Part shown: positions 20,697 through 33,058 of the stretch, one piece after another
How the letters are laid out: every line of letters starts with the position of its first letter
Numbering within the stretch: position 1 is the first letter of the stretch
DNA from: Cryptomeria japonica
Taxonomy: Eukaryota > Streptophyta > Pinopsida > Cupressales > Cupressaceae
DNA length: 64,000 nucleotides
NCBI RefSeq assembly: GCF_030272615.1
Contig: NC_081412.1
Coordinates: 103,464,796-103,528,795 of the forward strand
Reading direction: 5' to 3'
Program-made: the position numbers and the translations under genes
The notes under the pieces: generated by a model
Told to the model about the DNA's origin: nothing
What the model saw: only the letters and a program-made list of their open reading frames with translations
Database searches by the model: none

Positions 20697-22661
20697 ATGC
20701 AAAAACTCATGCTTCCTGATGGGTTTATGTACAAAAATAAGCATGAATTAAGTGGTAAAGGGGCTTCTGGAAACAAGAGGGATAGAGAGGCAGTGGAAGT
20801 GAAAACTTCTGGTGTTGTGTCTGCTCCATCTCAGAATGGGAATGGCGAAGGTGTTGTAAGAGGAGCTGAGAAGGGTGTTGGAAGAAGTGGGGGTGTTTAC
20901 ATTCCCCCATTTAAGTTGGCTCAAATGATGAAAGATGTGGAAGACAAGAGCAGTCTGGAATACTAGTGCATGACATGGGATGCCCTTCGGAAGAGTATCA
21001 ATGGGTTAGTAAACAAGGTAAATGCATCTAACATCAAGAACATCATTTTAGAGTTATTTGCAGAGAATCTCATCCATGGGAGGGGTCTATTTTGTAGGTC
21101 TTGTATGGAATCCCAAATGGCATCCCCTGGATTTATAGATGTTTTTGCTGTGTTGGTTGCTATGGTAAATACAAAATTTCCTGAAGCTGGCAATCTTCTT
21201 TTGCGAAGAATTATTTTGCATCTTAAGAGGGCATACAAATGCAATGACAAGCACATGTTGATAGCAGTAGCCAAATTCATAGCTCATTTAGTGAATCAAC
21301 AAGTTGCACATGAGATCATTGCCTTGGAACTTCTCACCCTTTTACTAGAGAACCCCATAGATGACAGTGTAGAGGTTGTTGTTGGGTTCGTGAAAGAATA
21401 TAGTTATTTGTTGCAAGACCTTTCACCCAAAGGTCTCTATGGGATTTTGGAAAGATTTAGAGGTATTCTCCATGAGGGGGAAATTGACAAACGAGTACAG
21501 TTTTTAATTGAAGGCCTTTTTCCAATTCGCAAAGCTAAGTTCAAGGGTCATCCAACTGTGCGTCCAGATCAATTAACACATGAAGTTTTCTTAGAAGATG
21601 AACTTGATCAAGAAGTTGGTTTGGATGTTTTCAAGCCAGATCCTAATTTCTTAGAGCATGAGGCAACCTATGAAAAACTGAAGAAAGATATCCCTGGAGA
21701 TGCTTCTTCAGATGAAGCAAAAGGGGAGAATGATTTAGGTGATGATTCAGATGATGATGATGATGATGATGAAGAGGAAGGTGAGGAAGCTCTGAGAATA
21801 CAGGATGAGACAGAGACAAACTTGGTCAATTTAAGACGTACAATTTATTTGACAATCATGTCAAGTGTTGATTTTGAGGAAGCTGGTCATAAGCTACTAA
21901 AGATCAAGCTTGAACCTGGTCAAGAGAGAGCATACCTTCATTATTATGGTCTTATTGGGAAAATATTATGTATGATCAATAAAATTTATGAGGAATTTTT
22001 TGATAAGTGTTTTGTACAACAATATTCTATGATACACAGACTGGAAACAAATAAACTGTGTAATGTTGCAAAGTTTTTTGCCCACTTACTTGGCACAGAT
22101 GCTCTTCCATTGCATTATCTTGCTTATATACATCTAACAGAGGAAGATACTACTTCCTCTTCCTATATTTTTATAAAGATTCTCTTGCAGGAGCTGGCAG
22201 AGCAGCTTGGTATATTATTGCTTAATGAAAGGTTGAATGATCCAACAATGCAGGAGTCTTTCAATTCAATTTCTCCAAAGGACAATCCCAAAAATTCACG
22301 GTTTTCTATCAATTTCTTTACTTCTATTGGTCTTGGTGGTATCACTGAGAGTTTACATTAGTATTTGGAGAATATGCCAAGGCTTGTAATGCAGCAACAA
22401 AAGTCTATTCCTGAGTCAAATGAATCTACCTCTAATGATGATTCTTCTAGTTCATCAGGTTCGTCAGATTCTGATACATCAGACTCAGATTTTGAGAGTG
22501 AAATTGACAGTGAGAGCAGTAAGGAGTCACCAAGAAAAAAATAAAATTCAAAGCATGACAATGAGTATGAAAAAACAAGAAGAGAGAAAAGGGCAAGGCC
22601 ATCTGACTCAGAGGATGGAAGTGACAGTGAAAAAATCAGAAGGAAAAAGAAAAGGAATTAA
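20697..22661 (+). pseudogene. CWC22: CWC22-like pre-mRNA splicing factor, intronless copy with three in-frame stops
   Basis: CWC22 is a spliceosome protein that holds eIF4A-III and links splicing to exon-junction-complex deposition. The single frame reads: basic N-terminal piece, GGVYIPPFKLAQMM (entry to MIF4G), MIF4G domain about 20970-21540 (LVNKVNASNIKNIILELF, GRGLFCRSCM, KRVQFLIEGLF), an Asp/Glu-rich linker (21737-21790), MA3 domain about 21820-22200 (NLRRTIYLTIMSSVDFEEA, CFVQQYSMIHRLETNKL, FFAHLLGTDALP), FSINFFTSIGLGGITE, and a Ser/Asp-rich then Arg/Lys-rich tail. In-frame stops at 20964-20966, 22359-22361 and 22542-22544; last stop 22659-22661. No frameshift in 1.96 kb and no introns. 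The MA3 start looks about 14 residues short after LEPGQE compared with my recollection of the family. The N-terminal Arg/Ser part is missing. Best read as a processed retrocopy. Confidence 0.85.
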
Positions 22662-23041
22662 AAATCTTTTTAGTCAATTATTCAAGGCTCCAGTAGACAT
22701 CGTTTTCCTGGACTGTGACAAAAAAAAAGAATCACTCCCAAGTGCTTTGGTTTTATAACAGATGATTATAAGATGCTACAATGTTGTCTTATGTATTTTA
22801 ATAGCCACGGGTTTTAGAGTTCTATACTTGACAGGTAATGTATAAACACTGTTAGGAGGAGAAAATATTGAAGGCCAAGTGTAGATTGTGATAATACTAG
22901 ATCAATGAATCTTGTTATTTATTGAGTATTTCTTGTTTTCCATGTTGTGTGATGTACCATAAGAAAACTAGAAATCTAAATTCAATAAGATGCTTTGTTC
23001 AATGATGATAATTTCTATTTTCTTGCCTGTGAAGAAAGACC
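22662..23041. other. Possible 3' UTR of the CWC22 copy, no gene
   Basis: Contains a 9-A run at about 22720. Beyond it the sequence looks like ordinary UTR or flank. No target-site duplication was identified. Confidence 0.4.
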
Positions 23042-24234
23042 ATGTCAGACAATATCAACGAACAACAAAATAAGGAGACAATTTCTAGATTGTGGTCTAA
23101 CTTGAAAAGAAAAGGTGATGGAAAATGTTATTGTCCATGCAAAATTTGTAAGGGGTTAAAGACTAGAAGACTTTTAATCAAAAAAATGAAGAAACATTGT
23201 AGGCTGCATGGTCACATTGAAGGTGGACATGATTATCATCCATTAGTAAGTTTTTCATTATATCGTTTTGACAATTTATATACATAATAAATCATGTGAT
23301 GATGAGATCATGATCACGGTTTATTTATGTTTATCACTTTTATATAGGTCGAGCACCCTGGAGCACATGGTATGGATCAACACAACCCTGAGAATATGAT
23401 TTTCAAAGTGTACGAACATGGAGGTGTGAATATCGAAGCTGAAGATAATAATCCCATGGAAGATGACAATCATGAGCTAGAAAATACAATTGAAGATGAT
23501 GGTACAAATACATTGATCCATGAATCATTTAGTACTCGTGCAGCTGATCATGATGATGAAGATGACCTTGATATTGTTCATGATGTCCCTCTACTTGAGA
23601 AGGCATCTGAGGCCCTTTACGAAGGCTCGCAGAAACTCTTCTCTCCGTTGTATTGTTGTTGGTGAACTTGAAGGTTATGAATGGTTTATCCAACATAAAA
23701 ATGTCACGTATGTTAAGGTATATCATATATGTCATAATAAACTATGAATTATGTTGTACCATTAATATTCTTTATTATAACAATTTTTTTTTTTTTTGCT
23801 GTAGATTGATAGGTGAGTTTTTGTTACCACCATCAAATATTCTACCTCACTCATACCAAGAATTATCTGTCGTTATGAAAGATATTGGAATGGAGTATCA
23901 AGCAATAGATGCTTGTCCCAATGATCATATTATATATCACAAACACCATGAATTTCGAACTGAATGCCCTAAATGTCATATCAATAGATATCGAACAGTT
24001 CAAATAACAAAAAGGGTTCCTCGCAAGGTTCTTCGCTATATTCCCATTATTCCACGTATGCAACGATTATTCAAGTGCACTAGCTTGGCATAATTTATGG
24101 ATTACCATGCATGCAATAGAAGTCAAGATGACATTATTTGAATGCCTGCGGATGGTTCAATATTTATGGACATAGAGGAAAAGTGGCCACACTTTAAAGA
24201 AGAACATACCATTTCATAGTGGTTTCATTTTTTG
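23042..24234 (+). pseudogene. CACTA (En/Spm) TNP2-like transposase, internally deleted
   Basis: Exon 1 (23042-23245) encodes a transposase-associated zinc-binding domain with CYCPCKICKG and a KHCRLHGH block. A 102-bp intron (23246-23347, GTAAGT...TATAG) joins HPL to VEHPGAHG in frame. The next exon is acidic, then a frameshift near 23640 leads to LLLVNLKVMNGLSNIKM, the TNP2 core start. A second probable intron (about 23718-23806, ending TGCTGTAG) precedes EFLLPPSNILPHSYQEL, DIGMEYQAIDACPNDHI, CPKCHINRYRT and FMDYHACNRSQDD (stops at 24091-24093 and after). The frame is lost after EEKWPHFKEEHTIS; the large remainder of TNP2, with the catalytic region, is absent. TNP2 cuts the CACTA ends. No CACTA terminal repeats were found. 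Confidence 0.75.
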
Positions 24235-26190
24235 CAGGAGGAGATGCACATGAGGATGCGCCAGAGGCGACTATTGCTGATAACATACCATCATTTCCTG
24301 GATCTTCTCGTATTTCTAGTATGAGAACGTTGCAAGCCATATTGGTGATGAGCGAAGAAGAAATGATTCCCTTAAAGATACAAAAGGTTCCAGGTACTTT
24401 AAAATTATTATTATATATACTCTAATTGTAATTTACTTTATGATCACTCGTTTTGGACTAATGATCCCATGAATTTTTTGCAGGTAATGATATTTTCTAT
24501 AAATATCTTAGTGACATTGCATTGCAGATATTTGGGCCCGCCATACGTAACAGGTGGTACATCATATGTGAACTAACCCTAATCCACTTTTGATTTCATA
24601 TCATTGCTAAAATAGTTTTCCTTTGATCCATTTCTTGAAGTGTAATAAAGGTAGCTTCAGTTCATTTCTGAATCTAACAGGTTTGGTTTTGCTTTAAAAG
24701 GTGGAATGACCAAGAAAAAAGGTTAAAAGATGAATTGACAAACCAAATGGTTGAGTGGTTTGGAAATGACACCTTTGACAAAACCAAGCTCCTTGAAAAA
24801 GCTGGCACATATCTAAAGTATGTGAGGGACCAATACAGGACCCATTTGGAGAGGAACCAAAAGTACGAGCATCCCCCCATGATTCCAGAGAGGGAGTGGA
24901 AGGACCTAATTTTGGATGCCAAGGAGAGAACTAAAAGGAAAAAAGGAAATACACCACCAGATGCTAGAAGAAGGTAGGGGATACTATTAAGAATGTAATT
25001 ATGTACTAATTAATTACTCTTTATATTTATATAATTTAACATATTTCAAATTTTTTATAGACTGAGTGACATGACAAAGGCAACCAAGGCAAGGAAATAA
25101 AATCACGGGCAACACAAACTCGGCTCTAGTGGTTACATGAAACTTGCTGCACGAATTGTAAGTATCTCATGTAAATGAAATATTGCATCAAAATATTAAT
25201 AAATTGCAAATGCTTTTTTTATCAAACAATGCAAGCAAAATTCATGTTACCAAGCAAAAATGCAGGGCTCTGAATTCAATAGAGTGCCCACAGAAGATGA
25301 TAAGAGAATTGCCTACCAGCAAGGCTATTCAGTCGTGGCTGATTGGCTACGAGAATTGAGTGGGCATACACAACATTCGAGTGCATCCGTCACATAGGTA
25401 AATATGCTAAATGGAAGTTGTTTCAAATTGAATACTTTACCAATAATCTAATTGATGTTGAGTTCCAACATAAAGTGACTATATTTGTTTTAAATAAGCA
25501 AGAAATGATAACAATGTGCATGTCATTGGAATGCAGCCTGCTAATTGTGAAACACCACCTGCACATGAAGGTTTGGATGTGCATCCCAGTAGTGGAGGTA
25601 TGCATTTGCTATTCAAATTTATTTATTTAGCTATTAATACAATTAAACATCTTAATTTGTAATTAGAGTAGTAATTAATATAACCTTTTTTGTTAATATT
25701 TTAGAGCATGTAGTCAGTGGTGAGCAAGTGGAGCATGATCAGGGTACACAACATCAAGAATGTGATGTTCCCCACTCAGGTAAAGAGGACCACTGTTATT
25801 GCTTTAAACAAATATAATTTCAATTGGTGTTCAGCATTAATGTAACCTTTAGTATTTCAACTCCTGATGATCTAGAGGGTGTTCAACATGTTGAGGTTGA
25901 GGCTACACAAAATGATGTGGCCCCATAAGGTAAAGAGCACAACAATTATGTTCTCTAAATTAATGAAATACTTGTAACAATAATTTTTTATTTTTTTTAA
26001 TTTAACCCATTTCTTTGTTATTGCAGAGGACCCCCCTTCGCTTCAGTGTCCTCGTCCTCAATATAGGACTAGGCATACATCGAGATCACAAGTAGTTGGC
26101 GGAACATCTGCAGAGGTGGGAAATGATGAAGAAACCAATGTTCCACTTAGTCTTTTCATAGCTTCAAAGAAAAAACAAAGAAAGAAATGA
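24235..26190 (+). pseudogene. Second CACTA gene, plant transposase (Ptta/En/Spm, Transposase_24-like), multi-exon
   Basis: Coding pieces with plausible GT-AG introns: 24235-24391 (GGDAHEDAPEATIADNIPSF), a short exon near 24484-24551 (ALQIFGPAIRNR), 24700-24973 (WNDQEKRLKDELTNQMVEWFG, HLERNQKYEHPPMIPEREW), 25061-25157 (LSDMTKATKARK, stop, then SSGYMKLAARI), 25266-25397 (RVPTEDDKRIAYQQGYSV), then small exons near 25540-25600, 25705-25779 and 25876-25929, and a last exon 26026-26190 ending KKKQRKK and TGA. The central domain matches the plant transposase family found beside TNP2 in CACTA elements, which binds subterminal repeats. A TAA near 25098 and a TAG at 25395 are in frame, so it is probably dead. 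Exon boundaries are by eye. Confidence 0.6.
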
Positions 26191-26750
26191 TTGTAATCTA
26201 ACTTATTTGATAATGACTGATTTTTATGTGTTAGTGAATGTAATTATGTGCTAATTAAAGGTTATGGATGATATGTGTTAATTAATATTGATGAATGTTG
26301 CATGTTAATTAATGTTAATCAAAGTTATGTGTTAATGAACATTGTGTGATATTAATGAATGAATGCTATATTTTATTAATGGTAGAAAGAATGAATGTTA
26401 TAAGATGTTAACGGGGAATTTAGAGTGATGTTAGTGGGGGAGGGGGGGGTAGAGGGGCCAAATGAGCTTCCACCTTCACATGGTTGGCCCTGTTAAGTAG
26501 AGAATATTAAACTATTCTCGAAACCAAGCGAAGCTCAACAAGATAACACACTTTTCAATATTTCATTATGTTGCACAGTTAATCTTATTGAATAATGTAT
26601 ATTGAATCTTAATTGCAAGGTCCAACAGAGCCAAGACAAACAACAACACCACAAGTTGTTGGGTATAATGAACTCCCATATTGTCTTGTTTGTATACGAA
26701 CAATATGAGTTTCTTCTAGTGTTGATATCCAAGGTAGGATTGCAAAAGTT
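26191..26750. other. AT-rich spacer, no gene
   Basis: Contains repeated TTAATGAAT-type words and a G-run at 26436-26450. A CACTA terminus is not evident. Confidence 0.4.
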
Positions 26751-26840
26751 ATGAATATGCCTCATCCTTGTAAGTTTTTTTATTACTTGTAAGTAATGAA
26801 TATGCCTCATCCTTGTAAGTTTTTTTATTACTTGTAAGTC
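26751..26840. repeat. 45-bp tandem duplication
   Basis: Unit starting ATGAATATGCCTCATCC at 26751 and 26796; 44 of 45 bases identical. Confidence 0.95.
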
Positions 26841-26869
26841 ATGAATATTGCTCTTTAGTTGATTAAAAT

Positions 26870-27108
26870 TAAATAAAAATCTTTAATGAATACACAAAAC
26901 TATATACATATGCAGGTGTACCATGGTTGAGATGGTCCAACTCCCTAGTCTCACTCTATGACTAAGCTCATGCCATATCTAAATCAAAGACATCTCAAAT
27001 AGATCATCGGTGGAAGGCTGCAAAATGCCATTTTCATACATAAGCAAGACATACACAATTGGGCACAATCACCAAGAGAACGGTAAAAAGTGTGTTTGAG
27101 ATTGTATC
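26870..27108 (+). repeat. Single-arm copy of the 32.6 kb inverted repeat
   Basis: From AATCTTTAATGAATACAC through CCATGGTTGAGATGG to CACCAAGAGAACGG it matches 32551-32790 closely, including about 55 bp to the left of the arm. Function unknown. Confidence 0.85.
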
Positions 27109-29018
27109 ATGGATTCTTTTAAGGATTGTATCATGGATGCAAAAAATCTCTTCATTAATCCTTGACTCATGATTGCTATAATACTTTTTTAGACTTCTCG
27201 TGTCATTTGTTGCACTTCTTCACTATTTTGGATTGAGTTTCAACTATGTATTTGCCTTGACTAATGATTGTACCTATCTTTGTCCTATCTTTGTAAGCTT
27301 CCTCTTTGAATTGTGGTTGTAGCTTTGATAATACCTTTTTAATGTTGCACTATTTGTAAGGAGGACAACTCCTAATGCATGTTGCAAATTGTGTTCTAGT
27401 GACTGAGACTAACCTTTTTGTACTTGATGTTTTTGACTAGTTGCCACAACCTCTAACTTTGATACTTGTGCCTTAATAGAAATAGATGTTTCTTGTATGC
27501 ATACTTGGTCAAGGACTACATTATGATGCTATAGGGCTACAAACTAAGATTATTTATCGTATTGAGTTGCACATTTGACATGAGTTGCCCTATGACTGCT
27601 ATGCCTCCTGAGGTTATAAGGTGTTGTTCTTGTCAAGTTTTGACAATGCTACAACAATAACATGGTATTTGTTGTTAAGGTTTGAAAAGACCTTTTAGAA
27701 ACTTATACCCTGCTCTTTTTCACTCAATAGACTTGATTACTGTCATTTTATTTGGTACTAGGTATGACTGCCTACTGGCTTTACTGTAGACTGCAATCTC
27801 TCTAGACTATATTTTCTAAGTGTTGTTGTTCTATACTTGACCATCTATTAGGAAAACATAGATTGAAATGTCCAAAACAATTAATGAATGACTGCACTAT
27901 CACCAATCTATCTTGAAGATTTGACTACTCTTTAGATTATGATTATGACTGTCATGATATTTCATGAGACTGCTCTATCCCCATATGAAACCCTTTGTTC
28001 CCACAAATCAATGCTTTGAACTTGACTACAACTTTATAGTGATCACTGTATTTGTACAGTAAGCTTGCTACTTTCTCAACTTTTGATATATTGGAGGCTC
28101 CTAGGATGGTTTCTATCTTATAGTCACAATACCTTGCTATAATTTGCATTTCAGATCACTGCTCAATGATCATATGATGTCTTTGTCTTTTGAATTTGAC
28201 TCTCGAGATTGCTCTATTTCTTGACCTTTTGAATAATTTTCGGCCACTGTTCATTACTTTTACTACCCTATATGTAAAAGACCTTGCTCACTGCTTCCCA
28301 TACTTGATCTTTATCTGGTTTGTGTCAATCCTACTATTGCATCTTTTCTATTTATGATTGAGATTTGTTTTGGGATTAAAAACTCTTGATGATTTCACTA
28401 AATGATTTTTGCATGACTATACTCTCTAAGCTATCCTAGGGAACAAAAGAGACCTAGGGATTTGCTCACTTCAAGGAAAAAGAAATCTAGCAAGACAATC
28501 AACCCTTTTAAATAATATGTGGAACCCTTATGGTGAGCAAGAAAGCATAGACAAACTTATAGATGTTGTCATAACACAAAGCTGAAACTATATTATTTTT
28601 TATCGATAATCCGATTTCTCCTTTAACCCAACTTTTGCTTGAATCATTACTGTAGGTGTATCCAATGCATGATTTAAACAATAAGATACTAAAAATTCTA
28701 AAATAGGGTTTTGAAAACCCTACCTCCAAATGTGGATATCTACTGTTATGACTATGACAATTTCTCTCCAGAAGCTTTGATGCTAACTTCTATCACACCT
28801 AAACTCTACATGTGGTTTGCATGGTGTTGGCATGAGGTGTTTTATAAATGTCCTTATGGATTCTCTTCATATTTTTATGAAACTCCTTCATCGAAGAGGC
28901 AAACCTCTCATTCAAACTTTGAAGTAACCCTTTGAATGTTGTATGTAGTCCTTTTCTTATAAACCTTCCTCCTTGTGGTGACATGCTAGGACATAAACTG
29001 AAGGTGTAGCTTGTGGAA
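27109..29018. other. No recognised gene
   Basis: T-rich sequence with short ORFs only (for example 28149-27952 on the minus strand and 28711-28935 on the plus strand), none with a motif. GATTGTATCATGGAT is repeated near 27102 and 27124. Confidence 0.45.
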
Positions 29019-30340
29019 CCTGTTGAGCATCAAATCTGAATTAAGTAAAATATCTTGATTTGATAGATTAAATCATAGAAGCCATATATCTTTGGAATAA
29101 ATCATCATTTTCATTGATACCGTAATAACCCATAAGTTATCGAACAAGTCTAATAGCATTCTATCAAAATATCCAAAATTCAAATAGTATCAATGAGACC
29201 CAGCGATGTCTCATCAATATAAAAAGGGTATCGAAGGAAAGGTAACACCAATGAACTCTAAAAGGGACTCATCGAAAGCAAGGATTCCACCAAAAGAGGA
29301 TATCGAAGAAAGCAGAGATGGTTTTCATCGACGGGAAAAGGCTTATGAGGAAATAATACCATCGATGCAACATGAAGGAAACTTACCAAAAGAAGTGTTC
29401 TTATCGAAAGAATGATATCGATCAAACAAAAGGAAGCTACATCAATAAAAGATATCGATAAGGATATGAGTTTCGAGGAGGCTAAAAGGCATGTTACCGA
29501 TATGTGTGGTTTTACCGATGCAACTTTATCGAGGAAGATTACTAATGAGCTCATTGATGAAAGATGATAGTGGAAGCAAATCATCAAAAGAAAGATGGCC
29601 TCGATGAAATAATAGACCCATTCATCGAAGGAGTGTAGTGATGTCGATAGAAAAAGTGTTTCGATGGAAGGATAAAGGAAGTTACTGAAGCCCAAGGTTT
29701 CTTCGACATGAAACCCGATGGACATCAGATATATATTGATGAGGAAATAGGTTTTGAGGAGGCTAAAAGACATGTCTCCGATATGCGTTATTTCGCCAAT
29801 ATAACTTTATTGGTGGAAGATGACAAGAGAGGATAAAGAAAGGCTTCGGTGAGATAATAGATCCATTCATCGATGGGGCATAGTGATATCGATGGAAGAG
29901 GTATTTTGGTGGAAGAATAAAGGAGGTCACCGAAGCCCAAGGTTTCTTCGACATAAAAACCCGATGGATATCAGATAGGTATCAGTGAGGAGATAGCCAC
30001 AGTGACCGAATACAGCATTTCAATGAAGGGAGAAAATACCTAGTCGAAGTAATGTTTGAAACAAAAGTGTTAGTTGACGGTTATATGTTGAAAAGCCACG
30101 ACGCTTGGTGATAATGTATACTCTCATATAAAGGAGGGAGCTTTTGTTATATGGAGGAAATTTAGAGAAAGGAGTAGATTATAGCCTCAGGCTTACCACT
30201 GTACTATGTTGGTGAATATATATAATATAATAAGTTGTTTTTCCTTTGCATATGTGTTGCGGATTATTGCATTTTTCTGCAGGCATTTGCTTGTGATATT
30301 ATCTAAAGGAGATAAGGTTACTTGTGTTCTTCTAGTAAAA
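29019..30340 (+). mobile_element. Possible LTR remnant with internal repeats
   Basis: A promoter-like segment near 30120-30140 (CTCATATAAAGGAGGG), followed by AATATATATAATATAATAAG near 30215-30235, looks like the U3-R region of a plant LTR. Upstream at 29455-29990 are two copies of a 281/244-bp unit: GAGGAGGCTAAAA at 29475 and 29756, and GAAGCCCAAGGTTTCTTCGACAT at 29688 and 29932. The area is rich in ATCGATG-like words. I could not find matching ends or a target duplication, and no ORF here is convincing. Confidence 0.35.
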
Positions 30341-32095
30341 CTCTATGTTTCATATTGTAGATTTGAATAAAAGATTTACTTGCAAATTGTAATTGTTCCT
30401 CATATTTCTTCCTTGGATGGTCTCTTAAGGTTAGAGTTAAATTCATTCAAGCAATTTACAATAAAGACATCAAAGTAGAGCTCATAAGAAATAGTGATTC
30501 ACAGACTCATTGAGAGGGGGTGGGTTTAAAAATTGTCTCATAAGTTTACACATTAAGTCCTAAAGAAATATAAAGACTTTGTAGCCAAAGAACAAAGAAA
30601 GGAACTAGTCATCTATAAAACACAACCCATTAATTCATACTTTCACATAAAGAATAATAGGAGTAGTTGAGTAGGAATTCTAGGGTAAATTAGCAGTAGT
30701 GTATATATAAATTTCAAGTGCCAAGATCAAATAGCTTCTACAACAACAATCTTGAACTCATTTGCTATATCTCCATTCTAGGAACTGATGCCATTGTGAG
30801 ATAGGGGGAAGTCAAATCAAGACACTAAATCTGCTATAAAAAGCATTAGTTGAAGGAACAACTAGTGAGTAGGTATACCTGCCTAGGTCCTGCAGAGCCT
30901 AAAGTGAGAGAGTTAGTAACCAAATAGGTTCACTCTATAAGTTGGCCAAGTCAATTGGAGGGTTTGATCATATGAGTTGGCATTTCCTTAGAACCTATCC
31001 AATTTGTTGATTTGAGACCCAACAGAACCCTAGCATAACTTCTAAAAATTGGCTATAAATGGTTCTTTTCGTTTGAAACATAATGCAAACCATAAAATCA
31101 CATGAAAGCTTATACCTTTAGCTTTCTATTTCCCTCCAAGCTATGCATGAAATTGATTTTCTTGATAATCATGTGGAAGGAGGCCTTTAGAAAACTTTTG
31201 TAAATAAATAAAGAATTTTATTTGTCTTTACATCTTTTGAACTAAAATGCCTTTTCAAGTGAATTATTTTCCCTCCAAACCTTGCATTATGAAATCTCAT
31301 CCTTTTAAATAAGCTCAACCTTATAGACACCTTCAAGGTATTTAATAAACCCTTTCTCTAAACTTTCCTAAATTCATGATAAGACATGAGGTATATAATA
31401 ATTCTATTTTTTATCTCTTGAAGTCAAAAAACTGGTAACAAAGTCATGCCTTCAAACCTAAATTTTTAGATAGTTAAATGTCCATTTTACATTTCTAAAA
31501 AAATTGGAGGTGTTATGATATTCCACGTGATGGCTACATGTTGACAAAGTTACCCCTCACAACTACTGGTCCCTCTCCCTAATAGGGTATTTGCATGAAA
31601 ACCCAAGTCCAGCTATGTCATACCTAAGTTTGACTCCTTGAGACTCAATTTAATCATTGGTCACATGTAGAACATGCATTTGAAGACTTGAATGACCTTC
31701 CCTCCAAAGTATTTTCTTTTGGAAAAAACTTTTGCTTTCATGAAGTCACATGAATGTGCTTCTTTTCTAAACTTTTTACAATATAATCATAAGAATATAG
31801 CCCTTCTTTTCATTTATAAGGTACATTTGAAACCTTTTGGAGCCTTTTAATGAGATTTCCAAAACAACAAGGACCTAGGACCTTAGAAAAGACTGGAATA
31901 AGCTTCAAGATATTAAAATTTAGACTCAAAGCATGAAGATGCTAACAACAAAAAACCCCTATTAAATGCAATTGACATATAAATGAAAATTGGATAACAA
32001 AAATAAATAGGGAAATACTATTAGGTATTATAATAATATCATATGTGAAAACAACCAATAATAAAATCAAACCAAATGATATATAGGATTTGGTC
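30341..32095. other. AT-rich spacer, no gene seen
   Basis: No ORF over 60 codons with coding character and no repeat I could pair inside the window. Confidence 0.45.
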
Positions 32096-32100
32096 ATATG

Positions 32101-32180
32101 TGTATATGTAGATATATAGATATATACATAATATGTATATGTAGATATATAGATATATACATAATATGTATATGTATATG
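32101..32180. repeat. 33-bp TA-rich tandem repeat
   Basis: Unit beginning TGTATATGTAGATATAT at 32101 and 32134 (identical), with a partial third from 32167. Confidence 0.95.
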
Positions 32181-32606
32181 ATGCTCTGCAAAAAGAAGGA
32201 TAGTTAGAAAAACCTATTTGATTTCTACACACATAAAGAGAAGCACAAGAAACAAATGTTAGTCATTAGGGTTAGCAAATCAAAGATTAAACACTATCCT
32301 AATCAAGCATATCAAGAAAGACACTACACAACAAATAAAAAGCTTAATGAATCTAAGAAAAGCTGCACTTTATGGTCTAATTACCAGAGATAGCAAGAAA
32401 CTCTCCAATCAAAGCAAGGGAGACAAAACCAACAATCTCTGCTTAGGGAGGAGCTCTAGACCCCAAATCTGAAGAAAGAAAGAAAGCTAAAGTAAGTGAA
32501 TTGGATAACAACAAGAATGTAAAGTGCACCCCTGATTTGCTAACCAAAATGCTCAAAATTAAATGAGAATCTTTAATGAATACACAAAACTATATACATA
32601 TGCAAG

Positions 32607-33058
32607 CGCACCATGGTTGAGATGGTCCAACTCCCTAGTCTCACTCTACGACTAAGCTCATGCCATATCTAAATCAAAGACATCTCAAATACATCATCAG
32701 TGGAAAGCTGCAAAATGCCATTTTCATACATAAGCAAGACATACACAATTGGGTACAATCACCAAGAGAAAAAAGTGTGTTTGAGATCATTGTCCTAATT
32801 ATGGTGTGGTCATGAAGAGGTTGACAAATTTACGGTGATCTCTTCATGACCACACCACAATTAGGACAATGATCTCAAACACACTTTTTACCATTCTCTT
32901 GGTGATTGTGCCCAAATGTGTATGTCTTGCTTATGTATGAAAATGGCAATTTGCAGCTTTCCACCGATGATGTATTTGAGATGTCTTTGATTTAGATATG
33001 GCATGAGCTTAGTCATAGAGTGAGACTAGGAAGTTGGACCATCTCAACGATGGTGTGC
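32607..33058. repeat. Large near-perfect inverted repeat (arms ~215 bp, 20-nt spacer)
   Basis: Left arm 32607-32819 and right arm 32840-33058 are reverse complements with scattered mismatches and one small indel (near 32772/32891). The spacer 32820-32839 is GTTGACAAATTTACGGTGAT. A transcript crossing it would fold into a hairpin of about 210 bp. The left arm plus its left flank also occurs singly at 26870-27108, so the palindrome probably formed by inverted duplication of that repeat. No ORF in the arms. Confidence 0.93.

Noticed and set aside
22700-26420. CACTA terminal repeats around the transposase genes
   Set aside because: Looked for CACTA...TAGTG ends on both sides; only chance GTTAGTG words found, so element limits are not called.
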